Assembly: GCF_949628265.1 (NCBI RefSeq)
Contig: NC_088787.1
Location: 30,804,501 to 30,868,500 of the forward strand
From: Cloeon dipterum
Taxonomy: Eukaryota > Arthropoda > Insecta > Ephemeroptera > Baetidae
Length of the DNA stretch: 64,000 nt
Reading direction: 5' to 3'
A program made the position numbers and the translations under genes. Below the pieces are notes generated by a model that worked only from the letters and a program-made list of their open reading frames with translations, was not told the DNA's origin and did no database searches. Shown here in pieces: positions 1 through 11,867 of this stretch (its first letter is position 1; the number at the start of each line of letters is the position of its first letter).

Positions 1-1185
1 CATGCAGAAATCGGCCTCGCTGGTCTATTTGATACCGAGCGAGCCGCTTTGCCTCAGTTAGAGGCGGCCGCGCGGTAGTTCTGCATCAAATTGATCAGGA
101 TTTCGGCAGCCAGATCAAATTGAACAGCGCAGCGGAGAGTGTGCGTCTAACAGATACCGAAAATTGCGTTCGCGTCAGTTAGACCCGGAAAATCGTGCTC
201 TCGTCTATTCTTGCTAAAATTGATCATATTTTTGGGGTCAGATTGATTTTTTTTTCTAATGACAGAATTTCGAAATTGATTATTTCATCAAAACGAACTT
301 TTTTTATTATCACCCATACAAAAAAAGCAATTACTGTCTGATTTCTTAAAAAGGGGTGTTTTTCCATTATATTTTGTCGAAAACCACGCAATCCGCGAAC
401 GTGCAAAATTGTTTAAAGCAGCAGAGTTTTCCAAAGCAGATTTTTTACAGGAATCTTAAAAGACTGATAATTTTTAAACAATAATGAATTATTGATGATA
501 AAATAGTCTTTTAGATCTCAAATTTTTTATCTTTTCACAGTAATGTACGAGGAATGGTTGTTTTGGAATAAAATAACTTAATAATTTGTAAAAGGATTGC
601 GTGAGGTAACCAGTTGCAGAAAGTTGTTGTTAGTTAAAGTAAAGCTCAACAGCAAAAGGAGAGAAATTCCTCTTTAATTTTACCTGAAATTTGAGAACAG
701 CTTAAACCATTCCAAATTTGAGAGAAAATCGGCTATTAATAAGCTTGCATGCTAGTCATATTGCTAGTTCAATCTAATTGGAAATCACGATTTATTTCAC
801 CAGAATGGAAATTTAGCTCACAAATCACACACCAGTAATTGGACAGATCGCGACAAAAGGGATCAAACCCAACCGAAAAAATCATTGACAAAACCGTTTA
901 TTTTTTTGAGTAATTTCGCAAAATCTTTTGCTGTTTGACAGACCTGATTTCATTATTGCCCAATGTAGAAGGCAAATGTTGCTTAATTCCAAAATCAATA
1001 ATTAACAGAATGAACAACTTGCTAAACAATGCAAAAATCTTTAGCGGCCTTTTAAGTTCTACCTAAACTTTCACTCTATTAATGTTTTTTAAAATGCATT
1101 TGACCTATCATTCATTATTTTTTTATCCAACATTCCACAATATCTAAGATTGTTAGTCTTGTTATTCTGGGTTAACAGTAATCCA
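1..1185. other. AT-rich stretch with no gene recognised
   Basis: This is AT-rich sequence with many stops in all frames and no splice-flanked coding block that I could recognise. The first ~210 bases are somewhat richer in GC and contain several near-repeats of a 'tcagttagac/taacagataccga' wording, which suggests old repeat debris. I see nothing else supportable. Confidence 0.4.
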
Positions 1186-1189
1186 AAAA

Positions 1190-1800
1190 ACCCGACGGGC
1201 CTACAATAGAGGCCAAGTCGGGAATTGGCGCCTGGACAAATCAGAATAGCCGGGGTTGTCTCCAAAGGCGAGTTCTGGGCGCCGGTCCTCACTACAATCT
1301 TGGTCCCACGTAGCCACCATCCACCAGGAGCCATGAGGCCTATTCGACTGATCAGGATGATGGCCAGGAACTTCGTCTTCAGCTCTGTTTGGTTTTCTCA
1401 AAGTTGACTTGGCTGAGTTAGAAGCATAGTGAGCAGCCGGGCGTTAGCCAAGGCTTGACGCTCTTCCACGCTGGCCCCCAGCAACTCGTCTGGGAGATTT
1501 GGCGCTGGAACTCAATTTTACTCCACCGGCCGGTCTTCTTCGCAAGCTTCGAGCCGCACCCCTCGTCCGAAAATGAATTTCTTTCTTCAGGAGTGCCGGC
1601 TTTCGCTCGTTCGATGACAATGTTAAGGACACGGCGGGGTCAACTCTGGGTTCTGGGTCGTCCCAAGCAGAGATCCCTCGATGGTCGTTGCGGTGGCCGG
1701 TTTCTTGGACGAAGAGCCACATCCTCCGGCTAAAGAGAGGCAGAGCCCCTTCTCGGCGTGATTCTGTGGTGTCGCGAACGAAAATTCGCAGAGGGTGCCA
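1190..1800 (-). pseudogene. Decayed coding-like block, family unknown
   Basis: On the minus strand this GC-richer island reads like protein-coding DNA broken by frameshifts. Three neighbouring open stretches in different frames have natural amino-acid composition: a basic stretch rich in R, P and S, a stretch containing TPEERNSFSDEG and KTGRWSKIEFQRQIS, and a stretch reading DELLGASVEERQALANARLL before a stop. The last two join if one changes frame at about 1493, where the sequence also resembles a splice acceptor (ctcccag). It could be a degraded retrotransposon gag region, a host pseudogene, or true exons with short introns. I do not recognise a family. Confidence 0.25.
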
Positions 1801-2189
1801 TTGGCGAGCTACTCGGGCGCTCGTTGGTCTTTGCCATTTGATTGTTGTTTTGGTGTAATCGTACTCACTCGCCGGTCATAGCTTCAAAACCATAATTTTG
1901 GGTCGAAATCTTGTTCCTCAGAGGAAATTTTGACGTTGATCAATGAGGCGTGAAAAGCTGAGCAAGATGTTGCCAGTTTCTTCCAGGTAAAGTTGAACGT
2001 CTTTGCCAAAAAGGGGAAATTCTGAGGAGCGAATTTTAAGTGCGTCCGTTCTAGTTTTCGGCAACAATTGGACTCAGATTTTTATGATTATTAAAAATGG
2101 ATTTCGGCAATATTTAAAAATATTGCGTTTCGTTTATTCTTAAAGTGGAATGATACTGGACAACAATTGAAAATTAATTAAATTGTTGG

Positions 2190-2595
2190 ATGCCTTAAAC
2201 AATTGACCGATAAACAATTTGTTCAACAATTTGCAATAATAAAAAAATGACCTTCCTACAATAAAAATTCAAATTTTGCCAATTTTCTCCAAAATTTACA
2301 GTGCTCGAAAACATTTTCTTGGCATATTCCGATTCCTCTCGTCGAGATCTGTTCAACGGTGTATGCCACTTATTGGGGAAACTCTTGGTTTTGAAATTAA
2401 ATTGGATTTCAAGTAAGGAGACAGCCATTGCCATTTGAAAAGCACGGTAACTTTCAAGCCAATTTTCTCAAAAAATTACAGCGCTCCTTAGGTCAATTTA
2501 GGCTTTAACTGAATCCTAAGGGATGAGTTTTTGCTTTGGCAACAAGCATTTTCCAGGCTTTTCCAGTATCATTCCTCTTTAACCAACAACCTCTT
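2190..2595 (+). repeat. Dispersed repeat family 1, copy 1
   Basis: This block shares an ordered series of words with 17640-17915, 33845-34215 and 59990-60305, all in the same orientation: 'attttcttggca', 'gattcctctcgtcgagatctg', 'aaggagacag', 'catttgaaaagca', 'ttacagcgctcctta', 'gaatcctaagggat' and 'ttttccagg'. The copies differ by scattered substitutions and small indels, so the family is old. No terminal repeats or coding capacity were visible, and the family is not one I can name. Confidence 0.6.
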
Positions 2596-2829
2596 TTGTT
2601 TTAAAAAAAAAAATTAATTTATCAAGAAAAGGTTGAGACATTACACTGGCTATACTATATAGATTTTTTTGCCTATACAGGAACAAGAAACCACAAATGA
2701 AACCGACTATTTTATAGATTATTTGCCTTGAAACCGATTATTTGCCTCTAAAATTCCAACTATAATAATCAATCATTTCTTTGCCAAATCGACTATTTTT
2801 GTACAACCCTAATAGGCTATGCTATATTC

Positions 2830-4160
2830 TTTTGGTTGACGAATAGTGTCTGTAAACCGATTTTCGCAAAACTCCGGGCCAAAGGCGAATTACACACGGC
2901 ATTGAAAATTCGCATTTTGCACGGCACACAAATAATGGCCACGTTAAAAATACGCGCAAGGGCGCTGCGAAGTCCCGGGGCACTGAATTTTGAATTTGGC
3001 GATCGGATACAAACGAGTGCGTGCGTGTCTGAATCCCGATGTTCAGTGCTTTTGCAATTACAAAATTGATTTTATAAGGGTTTTTGTGTTTTTGGTGTGT
3101 GCAATGTGTGCAGAGCAAAAGGAACGTTTGGTGCGGCACCGACTTAAATGGTTTTTTTTCGGAAAAATTTGACCGTTTGTCGCAGAGTCGACCCCGACCG
3201 CTCATTCGACAGTGCTCGCGAAGGGCTAAATTATGGAGTGCGCAAACGACCTTTTTCAGGGTTCCGCGACTGAAATCGGTTCCGAGGCCGAATGTAATTG
3301 CTTTTTTGTCGTTTTTTAGCATGTTTGACGGTGCCTGGCGGCTACTTTCAACCCTTCAAACCACCAACCTTCCTCAGGTCGCGCACCCTGAACAGTGCCT
3401 TTAATCGGTTTTTTCGGCGGCAACGGTTCATTTTGGTTTCTTCGTGATCATTAGAGTGCATTTAAGTGGGATTTGAATTCGCGGCGCGGTGCAGCATTAA
3501 CAACACGGGCATTATTATTGCTTTTTGCCCAGCTCACAGATTTTTTTTGTCAAAATTCGACCATTCGTAGCAGAATTGAGAATCGACCACGGCCTATCAT
3601 TCGAAAGTGCTCGCGAAGGACTTTTAACTGACACATCCAACCAACCTTTTTTCAGGGTACCCCGACCTGAAACCCTTTGCCAGGTCTTGTTTTAATGTTT
3701 TTTTCGCGGTTTCTGCCAAAGTTAAAAAAGCACAGTGCGGCGATGCAATCTTCGGTGCCACTGCCACGCAGCACCGCCAACACCAATTTTGCTGTTTTTT
3801 TTTCAGCAAAGCACTTTTCTGCGACGCGCTATGCGGCGGCGGCGCCAAATGGCAATTTTTTTAATTACTAGGTTTATGTTAAACCGCATCGTGGATAATC
3901 AGCCCCCGCTACGATCATTTTTAATTTTCAAACCACTGTCTCGACTGACCCACCTCGGTTTTTTCGGTCTAACAATTCGACGGGTGGAGGGATAATCGCC
4001 CGCGCCCCCTCCCTGGAAGCGTCTCACCGAGCCCTACACCCCGCCACACCCTGGCGACCTTTTTCAGGGTCTGGCAAACCTGAGATCATTCCCTGAGCGG
4101 GTTTTTTCGATTTTTCCGGCGCCGCGGCGAGCCTCCCCGGTGTTAGATGGGGGTCTAAAC
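2830..4160 (-). repeat. Degraded copy of the GC-rich periodic repeat
   Basis: This block resembles, in reverse complement, the GC-rich element at 46.9-47.8 kb. Matching landmarks on this strand are 'gacctttttcaggg' followed by a 'gacctga' half (near 3250, 3650 and 4058), 'caaaccaccaaccttcctcaggtcgc' wording near 3357-3382 split over two words, and 'cattcgaaagtgctcgcgaagg' wording near 3599. The spacing is preserved but the sequence has become AT-richer. Several short open frames here are shadows of this repeat and do not look like genes. Confidence 0.55.
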
Positions 4161-4573
4161 TGCCCCCGATTGAGATTTGGGGGATTGGAACTGGCCTAAA
4201 AATCAACGTGAAGTGCAAATCGCTTGTCTCCTATCTATATAATACCATTTTTTGGTTTAAAAAAAGTTTTTCACGTTTCTACGGTGATTGGCTGAACCGA
4301 TTTTGGTTTTCAGCATGTCGAAAGAAAGCATATTATAAGTGAAGAATGTACGCGCAGTTGCTTGATTGAGTCTGAAATCGCAGCAAAATTGTCTTATTAA
4401 AATCAAAAGTTTACGGTGGTGCCATCTATTGGCAGCTTCGAACAATAAGGGTTTATACATACAACTGGCCAATAACAAAATATTTCGTTGATTTTTCCAC
4501 GTTTGATCAAAAAATAAAATTTAATGAAATGGATTAGCAATAAATATCAACTGATCCAAAAATCTTGTTCTAG

Positions 4574-5059
4574 AAAGTTGAAAATGAATCATCTATTACT
4601 TCTGTTTGTGAATCTTCACTGCACCGATTCCGAGAAAATTTTGTAAAGAAATTGGATCTGTGCAACATATTTGGTGGAAATTGTAAAGACATTAACACCA
4701 AATCAGGTGTGAATAATACAAAAAATGAGACTGCTCCATCGCTTGGTTGTGCTTTGTCCAGCACAAAGGCTGAACATTTTAATGAAAAAGTAGCAGCATC
4801 CAACTTATCACAAGAAAGTAGAAATCTAAATAGAAAGAAAGATGTTCATGCTAATAGACCGTTTACCTGTGATTTTTGTGGCAGGGCATACAAATTACGA
4901 CATCATTTAACTGACCACTGCAGAAGTCACACGGGTGAAAAACCTTTTAGTTGTAGTTCTTGTGGAAAAAGGTTTTCCAGAAGCACCATTCTCAAACATC
5001 ATGAGAAAATACACAAAAAAAACAATGTTAGGAGAAACAGAACTCCTTATTTTGAATAA
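4574..5059 (+). CDS. C2H2 zinc-finger protein, terminal exon
   Basis: The open frame starts directly after a good splice acceptor (tcttgttctag, AG at 4572-4573) and runs 161 residues to a TAA, so it reads as the 3' terminal coding exon of a larger gene. It ends with two adjacent C2H2 fingers, CDFC-x12-H-x3-H and CSSC-x12-H-x3-H, joined by the canonical linker HTGEKPF. About 90 polar, Ser/Asn-rich residues precede them. TGEKP-linked fingers normally bind DNA in the nucleus. There is no ATG near the start of the frame, which supports an upstream exon that I could not find; the region to the left is repeat-rich. A processed fragment or single-exon pseudogene is possible, but the frame is intact. 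Confidence 0.6.
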   Translation, partial: KVENESSITSVCESSLHRFRENFVKKLDLCNIFGGNCKDINTKSGVNNTKNETAPSLGCALSSTKAEHFNEKVAASNLSQESRNLNRKKDVHANRPFTCDFCGRAYKLRHHLTDHCRSHTGEKPFSCSSCGKRFSRSTILKHHEKIHKKNNVRRNRTPYFE

Positions 5060-5872
5060 CTGCTATGGTTATATGTATATTCGAAACAAAATAAGAAATG
5101 TATTATAATTTTTTTTTATTCAAAACTTTCCTGGTATAATTGTTTCAATTTCCCTAACATCCGTAAAAAATATGCGTCGTGATAAATTAGGAAGATCCTG
5201 TCACATCCTGTAGTATAATAGAAAAAATTCATGTATTAAGTATATGCTATATTTTCCATATTTTCGTTTAAATTAACAAACCTAACGTAAGACATTTTCT
5301 TTGTCGTGACACTCCTCGGCCTGACCTGCCACAACGTGGCGCAAGCTAATTCATGGAGCAACGTGAGGTAGCCTAAGCGTTGTCACATTCATCCCCATCA
5401 CCGAGAGCGTCCTATGCTGCATTCGCTGGCCCCAGCCACTAAACGGATTCCTAACCTCTGCCGAGCACCATCACTCCTGCACCGCTGCTAACCAGTTGCC
5501 CATCTTTTGCCTTGGCTAACAAACTTATGTGTGAGATTTCAAGACGCCGCATAAAAATATATAGATACAGCAGGAAACTAAAATTCGAAGAATTAATATG
5601 ATTGACTTCTTCTTGGAGCATGCAATATCATTGACCAGAGATGAAATTTTTGTCAAGACATTTTTTTGAAAATATTCTAACATAATTGATTGCAAAAGAT
5701 ATCATTATATTTATAATTATTATTTTCAAATATAACTAAATTTGTTTGATAATAAACAATTTATTAAAAATTAATTAAATCTAAATTTAATTTTTATTTT
5801 TATAGATTCACACTTATAAAGGAGCAGTTTCAAAAAGAAGTTATTAGAATTAAATTAAAAGATGAAAGACTT
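5060..5872. other. Gene-free AT-rich stretch
   Basis: This contains the presumed 3' flank of the zinc-finger exon. A short GC-richer patch at about 5310-5530 has no recognisable coding frame. The rest is AT-rich with no feature I can support. Confidence 0.35.
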
Positions 5873-8090
5873 CCCTATGAGCAATGAAATTTTTTTAAAT
5901 ATTGCTCTTTTTTGGTAATATTTAAAAACATTTTCCAAATGTTATTTAAAGATATTATTTTTAGTAATATTGTTGTAATAATATTACTACAGTCCTATGA
6001 CAATATTAAGAAATATGTTTTTTAAATGTTAAAAACGAAATATTAACAAATATTTAAAAATGTTTGTTTATTCTATTTTGCCAATATTATAAAAAAATAT
6101 TTGGCAATGTTTGTTAATATTTCTATTGCGCCAATGTTTATAATACTATTTCTGAATATTGGTAAAACTTAAAAATAAAATAATAAACAATGCGAACGCC
6201 AACAATGATATTTTTATATTCTTCTCAAACTTTTGGTGCGTTGTCGATTGTTGTCGATCGACTCGATTGTTTGAATTTAAAAAAAAAAATCATGGCGAAA
6301 AGGGGAGTGAGTAGATCTGACTGCGAATTGAAGGCAAGTTTTTTAGTTATTGAGAGTGACGTACGTTACTGCCTGAAGCGCGCGTTCATCGTAAATCGTA
6401 AGTTCTGGCAACTTTTAGTTTACCGCAGAGGTTAGCAATAATAATTCTTTAGGCATTGGGTCCGGCGAATTCTCGGAAATACTGTAAACTTGTGACAAGT
6501 GGCTTATCGTTTAATTTTTAGTCGAAGATTCGCTTGAATTGCTGGATGCGGAGAATGATTGAAAGTAGACAGCAATTTATCAGCGCTGCAAGAATTCCAT
6601 TCGCGTCGATTTTCGTTAATTAATTTTTAATTGCAGATATGGAAAAGTTACAGTTTCTGCCGGGTTACAAATCTCGCCACCCTATGAGCAATTTAGATTC
6701 CTAGAATATTGCTGAATGTTCCTAGAACATTTTGGTTAAATTTATTTTTAATATTCAGTGAATAATATTTGACACGCTTTTTATCTTCGGTAATTATTTA
6801 TGGAACATTTAAAGGTAATATTTATTTTTAATACTGAGCAATGTTTGGAAAATGTTATTTTAAGATTTCACCAATATTTCCGAGGTCATTTTAATAATAT
6901 TTTGCGAATATTTTTTATGCTCTTTATATTGGGGCAATATTTTAAAATAATATTCGATGAATGTTTTTGCATAATGAGAGTGTATTTTCATAGTAATTTT
7001 CATAATTAAAAAGATATGCACATTATTTGTCTCGCCATTTTGGAGAGCAAACTAAACATTAATCAAGTTTAAATAACATTATAATACATATTATGGAAAA
7101 GTCACAGTTTTCGCCGCCGAGTTACAGTTTTCGCCACGCCTACTTTAACATGGAATTCTCATAAAAAATGGCGAGATTTGTAACCCGGCAGAAAATGTAA
7201 CTTTTCCATATCTACAATTAAAAATTAATTAACGAAAACCGACGCGAATGGAATTCTTGCAGCGCTGATAAATTGCTGTCTTCTTTCAATCATTCTCCGC
7301 ATCCACCAATTCAAGCGAATCTTCGACTAAAAATTAAACGATAAGCCACTTGCCACAAGTTTCCAATATTTCCGAGAATTCACCGGACGCCGGACCCAAT
7401 GCCTAAAGAATTATTATTGCTAAACTCTGCGGTAAACTAAAAGTTGCCAGAACTTACGATTTACGATGAACGCGCGCTTCAGGCAGTAACGTACGTCACT
7501 CTCAATAACTAAAAAACTTGCCTTCAATTCGCAGTCAGATCTACTCACACCCTTTTTCGCCATGATTTTTTTAAATTCAAACAATCGAGTCGATCAACAA
7601 CAATCGAGTCGATCGATTCGAATGTTGATTGACTCGATTGTTTGAATTTAAAAAAATCATGGCGTCGATCGAAAACAATCGAGTCGATCGAAAACAATCG
7701 AGTCGATCGACAACAATCGACAACGCACCAAAAGTTTGAAAAGAATATAAAAATATCATTGTTGGCGTTCGCATTGTTTATTATTTTATTTTTAAGTTTT
7801 ACCAATATTCAGAAATAGTATTATAAATATTGGCAATAGAAATATTAAACAAACATTGCCAAATATTTTTTTATATTATTGGCAATAGAAATAATAAACA
7901 AACATTTTTAAATATTTGTTAAATATTTCGTTTTTAATATTTAAAAAACATATTTCTTAATATTGTCATAGGACTGTAGTAATATTACAACAATATTACT
8001 AAAAATAATATCTTTAAATAACATTTGGAAAATGTTTTTAAATATTACCAAAAAAGAGCAATATTTAAAAAATTTTCATTGCTCATAGGG
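5873..8090. mobile_element. Inverted-repeat element I (arms A and A')
   Basis: The ends are CCCTATGAGCAAT and its complement ATTGCTCATAGGG. Arm A (about 5873-6679) returns as its reverse complement A' (about 7168-8090) over the whole ~800 bases, including the landmark words 'gcgaacgccaacaatgatat', 'agatctgactgcgaattgaa', 'gacgtacgtta' and 'gcagcgctgataaatt' in one orientation or the other. A' is about 110 bases longer because of extra copies of an 'acaatcgagtcgatcga' unit near 7600-7710. No transposase frame is present, so it is a non-autonomous foldback or MITE-like element. No clear target-site duplication was seen. Confidence 0.75.
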
Positions 8091-8587
8091 CAGTTCTTAT
8101 GAGAATTCCATGTTAAAGTAGGCGTAGGCGTGGCGAAAACTGTAACTCGGCGGCAAAAACTGTGACTTTTCCATAATATGTATTATAATGTTATTTAAAA
8201 TTGATTAATGTTTAGTTTGCTCTCCAAAATGGCGAGACAAATATTTTGAATACTTTTTAATTATGAAAATTACCATGAAAAATACACTCTCATTATGCAA
8301 AAACATTTATCGAATATTATTTAAAAATATTGCCCCAATAACATAAAGAGCATAAAAAATATTCGCAAAATATTATTAAAATGACCTCGGAAATATTGGT
8401 GAAATCTTAAAATAACATTTTCCATTGCTCAGTATTAAAAATAAATATTACCTTTAAATGTTCCATAAATAATTACCGAAGATAAAAAGCGTGTCAAATA
8501 TTATTCACTGAATATTAAAAATTAATTTGAGCAAAATGTTCTAGGAACATTCAGCAATATTCTAGGAATCTAAATTGCTCATATGGG
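6680..8587. mobile_element. Inverted-repeat element II (arms B and B'), interleaved with I
   Basis: A second pair of ends with the same terminal word (CCCTATGAGCAAT at 6680; ATTGCTCATATGGG ending at 8587) bounds arm B (about 6680-7167) and its reverse complement B' (about 8091-8587). Shared landmarks include 'ccgaggtcattttaataata', 'gcataatgagagtgta', 'ccattttggagagcaaac' and 'catggaattctcat'. B sits between A and A', while A' sits between B and B', so the order is A-B-A'-B'. The two elements overlap by about 1.4 kb. There is no coding capacity. Confidence 0.75.
7590..7715. repeat. Short tandem units of ACAATCGAGTCGATCGA
   Basis: Several copies of an 'acaatcgagtcgatcga' unit, some reversed, lie in arm A' of element I. 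Arm A has only one or two copies (6244-6272), so the array expanded after the palindrome formed. Confidence 0.6.
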
Positions 8588-9398
8588 TGTCTGTTAATAA
8601 AAATTGCTTTCCAATTTTGGTTGCCCATGCAGGCCCGGACTGGTAATCGGGCGCACCGGCCGCGGCCCATGTGGGCCGTCTGGACCGCCCAATATTTCCA
8701 AGACTGTCAAGCGGCCCGCGTTTGTGGCTGTCGCAGCCCATATTTTTTAGTGACTTTTCCGTGTTGGGCTGAAGGCAACACACGCTCTTATTATTTAAAT
8801 CCTTGTTTTGGCTAAAATAATTTCAAAATCAAAGGAAAAATCTTAAAAAAAAATCGAAAAATAGAGTTTCATTTTTGTTACGTTTGTTGCATAGCATACC
8901 CACCGGCCCACCGCTTTGGCCGTTCGGCCCGCTCCTCATTAAATTCATTTCATCAAATTTCCGTTGGGGCAAACGGGAAAAACTATCATATCCTTGATTT
9001 TTCCGTCTTTTTCCGCACACAGAAATAAAAATTAAACCAAGAGCTCGATCATGTACTAGGACTCGGCGGCTCCCACTTCGAGAGTGAAAAATTTGCTTTG
9101 CGTGTTTCAAACTAGCTGTTGCTGTACTATTTGAATGCTGTTATTAGATGCACAAATGGTGGCTTACAATTTTTATCAAAAATTCACGAAGCAAAGCTCA
9201 AGTTCCCACTTTTCTAATAGGCTTTCTTCCGAGACCTGCATGTTTTAATAAGAAATTTCATGATTTTTCTTCAAACCTAGTGCCTAATTATATACTTTCC
9301 AACATTAGCTTGTACTTTAATCATGAGCGAATAATTTTTAGTTTTCGGAGATTTTACATTTTAAAAAAAACATTACATTTATTAGGCCAAATTTCATT
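8588..9398. other. Repeat debris, GC-richer patch, no gene
   Basis: A GC-richer patch begins at about 8628 with 'caggcccggactggtaatc', a wording reminiscent of hAT-type MITE ends, and includes 'ggcgcaccggcc'. A second patch lies near 8897-8940. I could not find a matching inverted end or duplication, so the assignment stays open. No coding frame is convincing. Confidence 0.25.
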
Positions 9399-9472
9399 GT
9401 CATTAAAATTGATTTTTTAATCTAAACTCAAATTTGAAAATGAATATGTCGACATTTTTAATTTTTTTCATA

Positions 9473-10634
9473 TGGAAGGATCCATATTAAGTGAACCCCT
9501 GTTTGGCAAGTGGTCTTTAGATCTTGATGAAATTCGGTGGAGATGATGCCCTAGGGAACCTAAGTTAAATCCTAAAATATTAGGTCAAAAATTGTAATAT
9601 TTTAACAAAAAATTAATAAATGCAACCAATTCAAATATCTGAAATTGCACACAATATGCACCAAATGATGGTTACACATAATTATTGGTTGCATTTATTT
9701 ATAATAATAAAAGAACAGTGTGAAATATTAAATTTATTTTTAAAATATTAATAAATAAAGGTTAATCAAGTTATTTTGAATAAACTAAAACCCGATTTAA
9801 TGCTATTTTTAAAATAAACCTAAAATTTTTTTTACCATCTTCATATTAGCAATTTTATTTTTTTGAAGGTTTCCTCTACAAAGAAAATAATAATATTTAT
9901 TATTGTAACTATTTTGGGACATACTTGATTGGTGTCACGCTTAATTTGTCGAGATAGAGGTTAAAAATATGAAAAAATAATTTTTTCGGATTTCCAGGGG
10001 GTGGTTAAGGGTTTGAAGGGGGTGGGCATCCTTATGATCACTTGCATTACCTAGGGGAGGTCATTACGTATCAAACGGTGTGCGGTTTTTGTAAATCGGA
10101 CCCATAGAAGCTGAGATTAAGCGGAAAACGTGTTTTTATTTATGATCAGAAGACCCGGAAAACATCGATTTTAAACACTCAATTCAAAATATTTCGCAAA
10201 CGAAAAAAAACGTATCGCCAATTTTTTATATGTTACCATGGATATGAGGCACATTTTGGCTATTTTGAATTTCCCAAATTTGATGTACTTGGGTATGTGG
10301 GATTTTTTTGAAAAGTTTGACCCCAATTTAGTGACCTTGACCTTTGACCTACGAAGTTGGTCATCGTGGGAAAGTTGTTTGGCATCAAACGTAAAATATT
10401 TTGGATACCTAATTTTTGTGTTTACTATAAACAGAGTCCAAGTTACAAATCGCCGAAAACATCACCATTTTCAAAAATCTCAAACTTTGAACCCCTGTAA
10501 AATGAAAATTCTTTGGAATTTTGACCTAATATTTTAGGATAACTTAGGTTCCCTAGGGCATCATCTCCACCGAATTTCATCAAGATCTGAAGACCACTTG
10601 CCAAACAGGGGTTCACTTAATATGGATCCTTCCA
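9473..10634. mobile_element. MITE with ~125-bp terminal inverted repeats, TA target site
   Basis: The ends are TGGAAGGATCCATATTAAGT and its complement, and the inverted repeat continues for about 125 bp with few mismatches (up to 'ttaggtcaaaatt' internally). It is flanked by TA on both sides (9471-9472 and 10635-10636). Removing the element plus one TA restores the host palindrome arm, whose uninterrupted partner is at about 12670-12700. A TA duplication is typical of the Tc1/mariner superfamily. No transposase frame is visible, so it is non-autonomous. Confidence 0.75.
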
Positions 10635-10732
10635 TATCCATTTTGTAGAGCACAAAAATTTAAGTTAAAAACGTAAAAATTTAGAATGGCATTTTGCATC
10701 ATTTTTTTTATTCAAAAATGAGAACTTCGAAT

Positions 10733-11867
10733 AAACAAAGAGATGAGTGAAACACGTGAGCTTGACTGAGGCGTGCCCCAGGGATCAAACCTGGGCCCAA
10801 TATTGTTTATACTACTGTACATGAATGATTTGTTCCCTCTGCTCAAAAATTGCTTTATAAATATTTTCGCAGACGATATCGTGATCCTACACTCCCACAA
10901 AGATTTAGCGGTATGCCGAAATGTGATTCAATCTGAATTTAATATTGTGACTGAGTGGTGCCATGATAATGGTTTTTTAATCAACACGAAAAAGACCATG
11001 TGTTTGTTGTTTTGTCAACCGAGGTTGCGAAAAGATTGCAAACTGCGAGTTATATGTCATGATACCGAGTGTATTCACAATTTTTGTATTAACTGTGGTT
11101 GCAGAGAACTGTTGCAAGTGAACCAAACGAAATATTTAGGTGTTATTGTGGACCAAGACTTTAATTTTAAGGCTCATATTCAACATGTTTCCAAAAAGCT
11201 CCGTAAAATTGTGTGCGAGTTTAGTTACTTAAAGGCTAATATGCCATACAATGTGCGAAGGATCATGTATTTCTCTCTGGCTCATTCTTATTTGAATTAT
11301 GGCATAACCGCATGGGGAGCTGTGAACTTGTCGCCTCTATTGCACCTCCAAGAAAAAATACTGTATAAAATGTGTTCAAAAAAGCACCAACAAAACGTTG
11401 AGAATTTCTTTCATTTTTGGCGCGTGTTGCCTGTTGACAAGATTTACCAGCTTAAAATTTATTGTGTGTTAAATATTTTGATAGTGACTTTGGCGATCAG
11501 AGATTGCACCAGTATAATACACGATTGTTACTTGCCGCTGCTCCAGTTGTCGAACCAATGTTAGATAACAAATATTTCAATAGAACATCTGAATGTATTT
11601 TGCCGAGACTGTGGAACATGTTACCGAGTGAGTTAAAAAATCTGAGAGACAAAAGTGATGTTAAGCGAAAAATCAAAAAGTGCCTTATAAACAATTGAAT
11701 CGAACTCTTATCGACCATATATACTGCATTAATTTCATGATAATGTGTACACGACTGTATTAAATTATGCTGCCTTGTGCAGCTATGTATAAGCACCAGC
11801 CGTTAATTCTTCGGAATTGGCTGGACTTCCAAAGATTACAAATAAATATTCTTCTTTAAAAAAAAAA
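10733..11867 (+). mobile_element. 5'-truncated non-LTR retrotransposon (LINE) fragment
   Basis: The translated frame has reverse transcriptase signatures: GVPQGS followed by LGPILF (about 10762-10810), then FADD at about 10865-10877, the catalytic motif usually written F/Y-ADD. The C-terminal part contains the typical NTR, RLWNMLPSEL and IKKCL wording. It is broken by an in-frame TGA just before GVPQGS and by a frameshift at about 11480-11510, after which the frame runs to a stop at 11696-11698. Further on come AATAAA (near 11841) and an A-rich tail at 11857-11867. It is therefore a dead, 5'-truncated copy of a Jockey/CR1-like LINE inserted into the foldback element. The clade is inferred from wording only. 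Confidence 0.8.
10773..11698 (+). pseudogene. Reverse transcriptase remnant of the LINE
   Basis: Palm-domain motifs are intact over the first ~60 residues (PQGS, then FADD), followed by the region that normally holds KTK/KYLGV (here TKYLGVIVDQ) and the thumb. The second half needs a change of frame near 11480-11510 to reach the conserved C-terminal block ending in KKCLINN. With a TGA upstream, no start codon and a frameshift, no functional product is expected. Confidence 0.75.
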
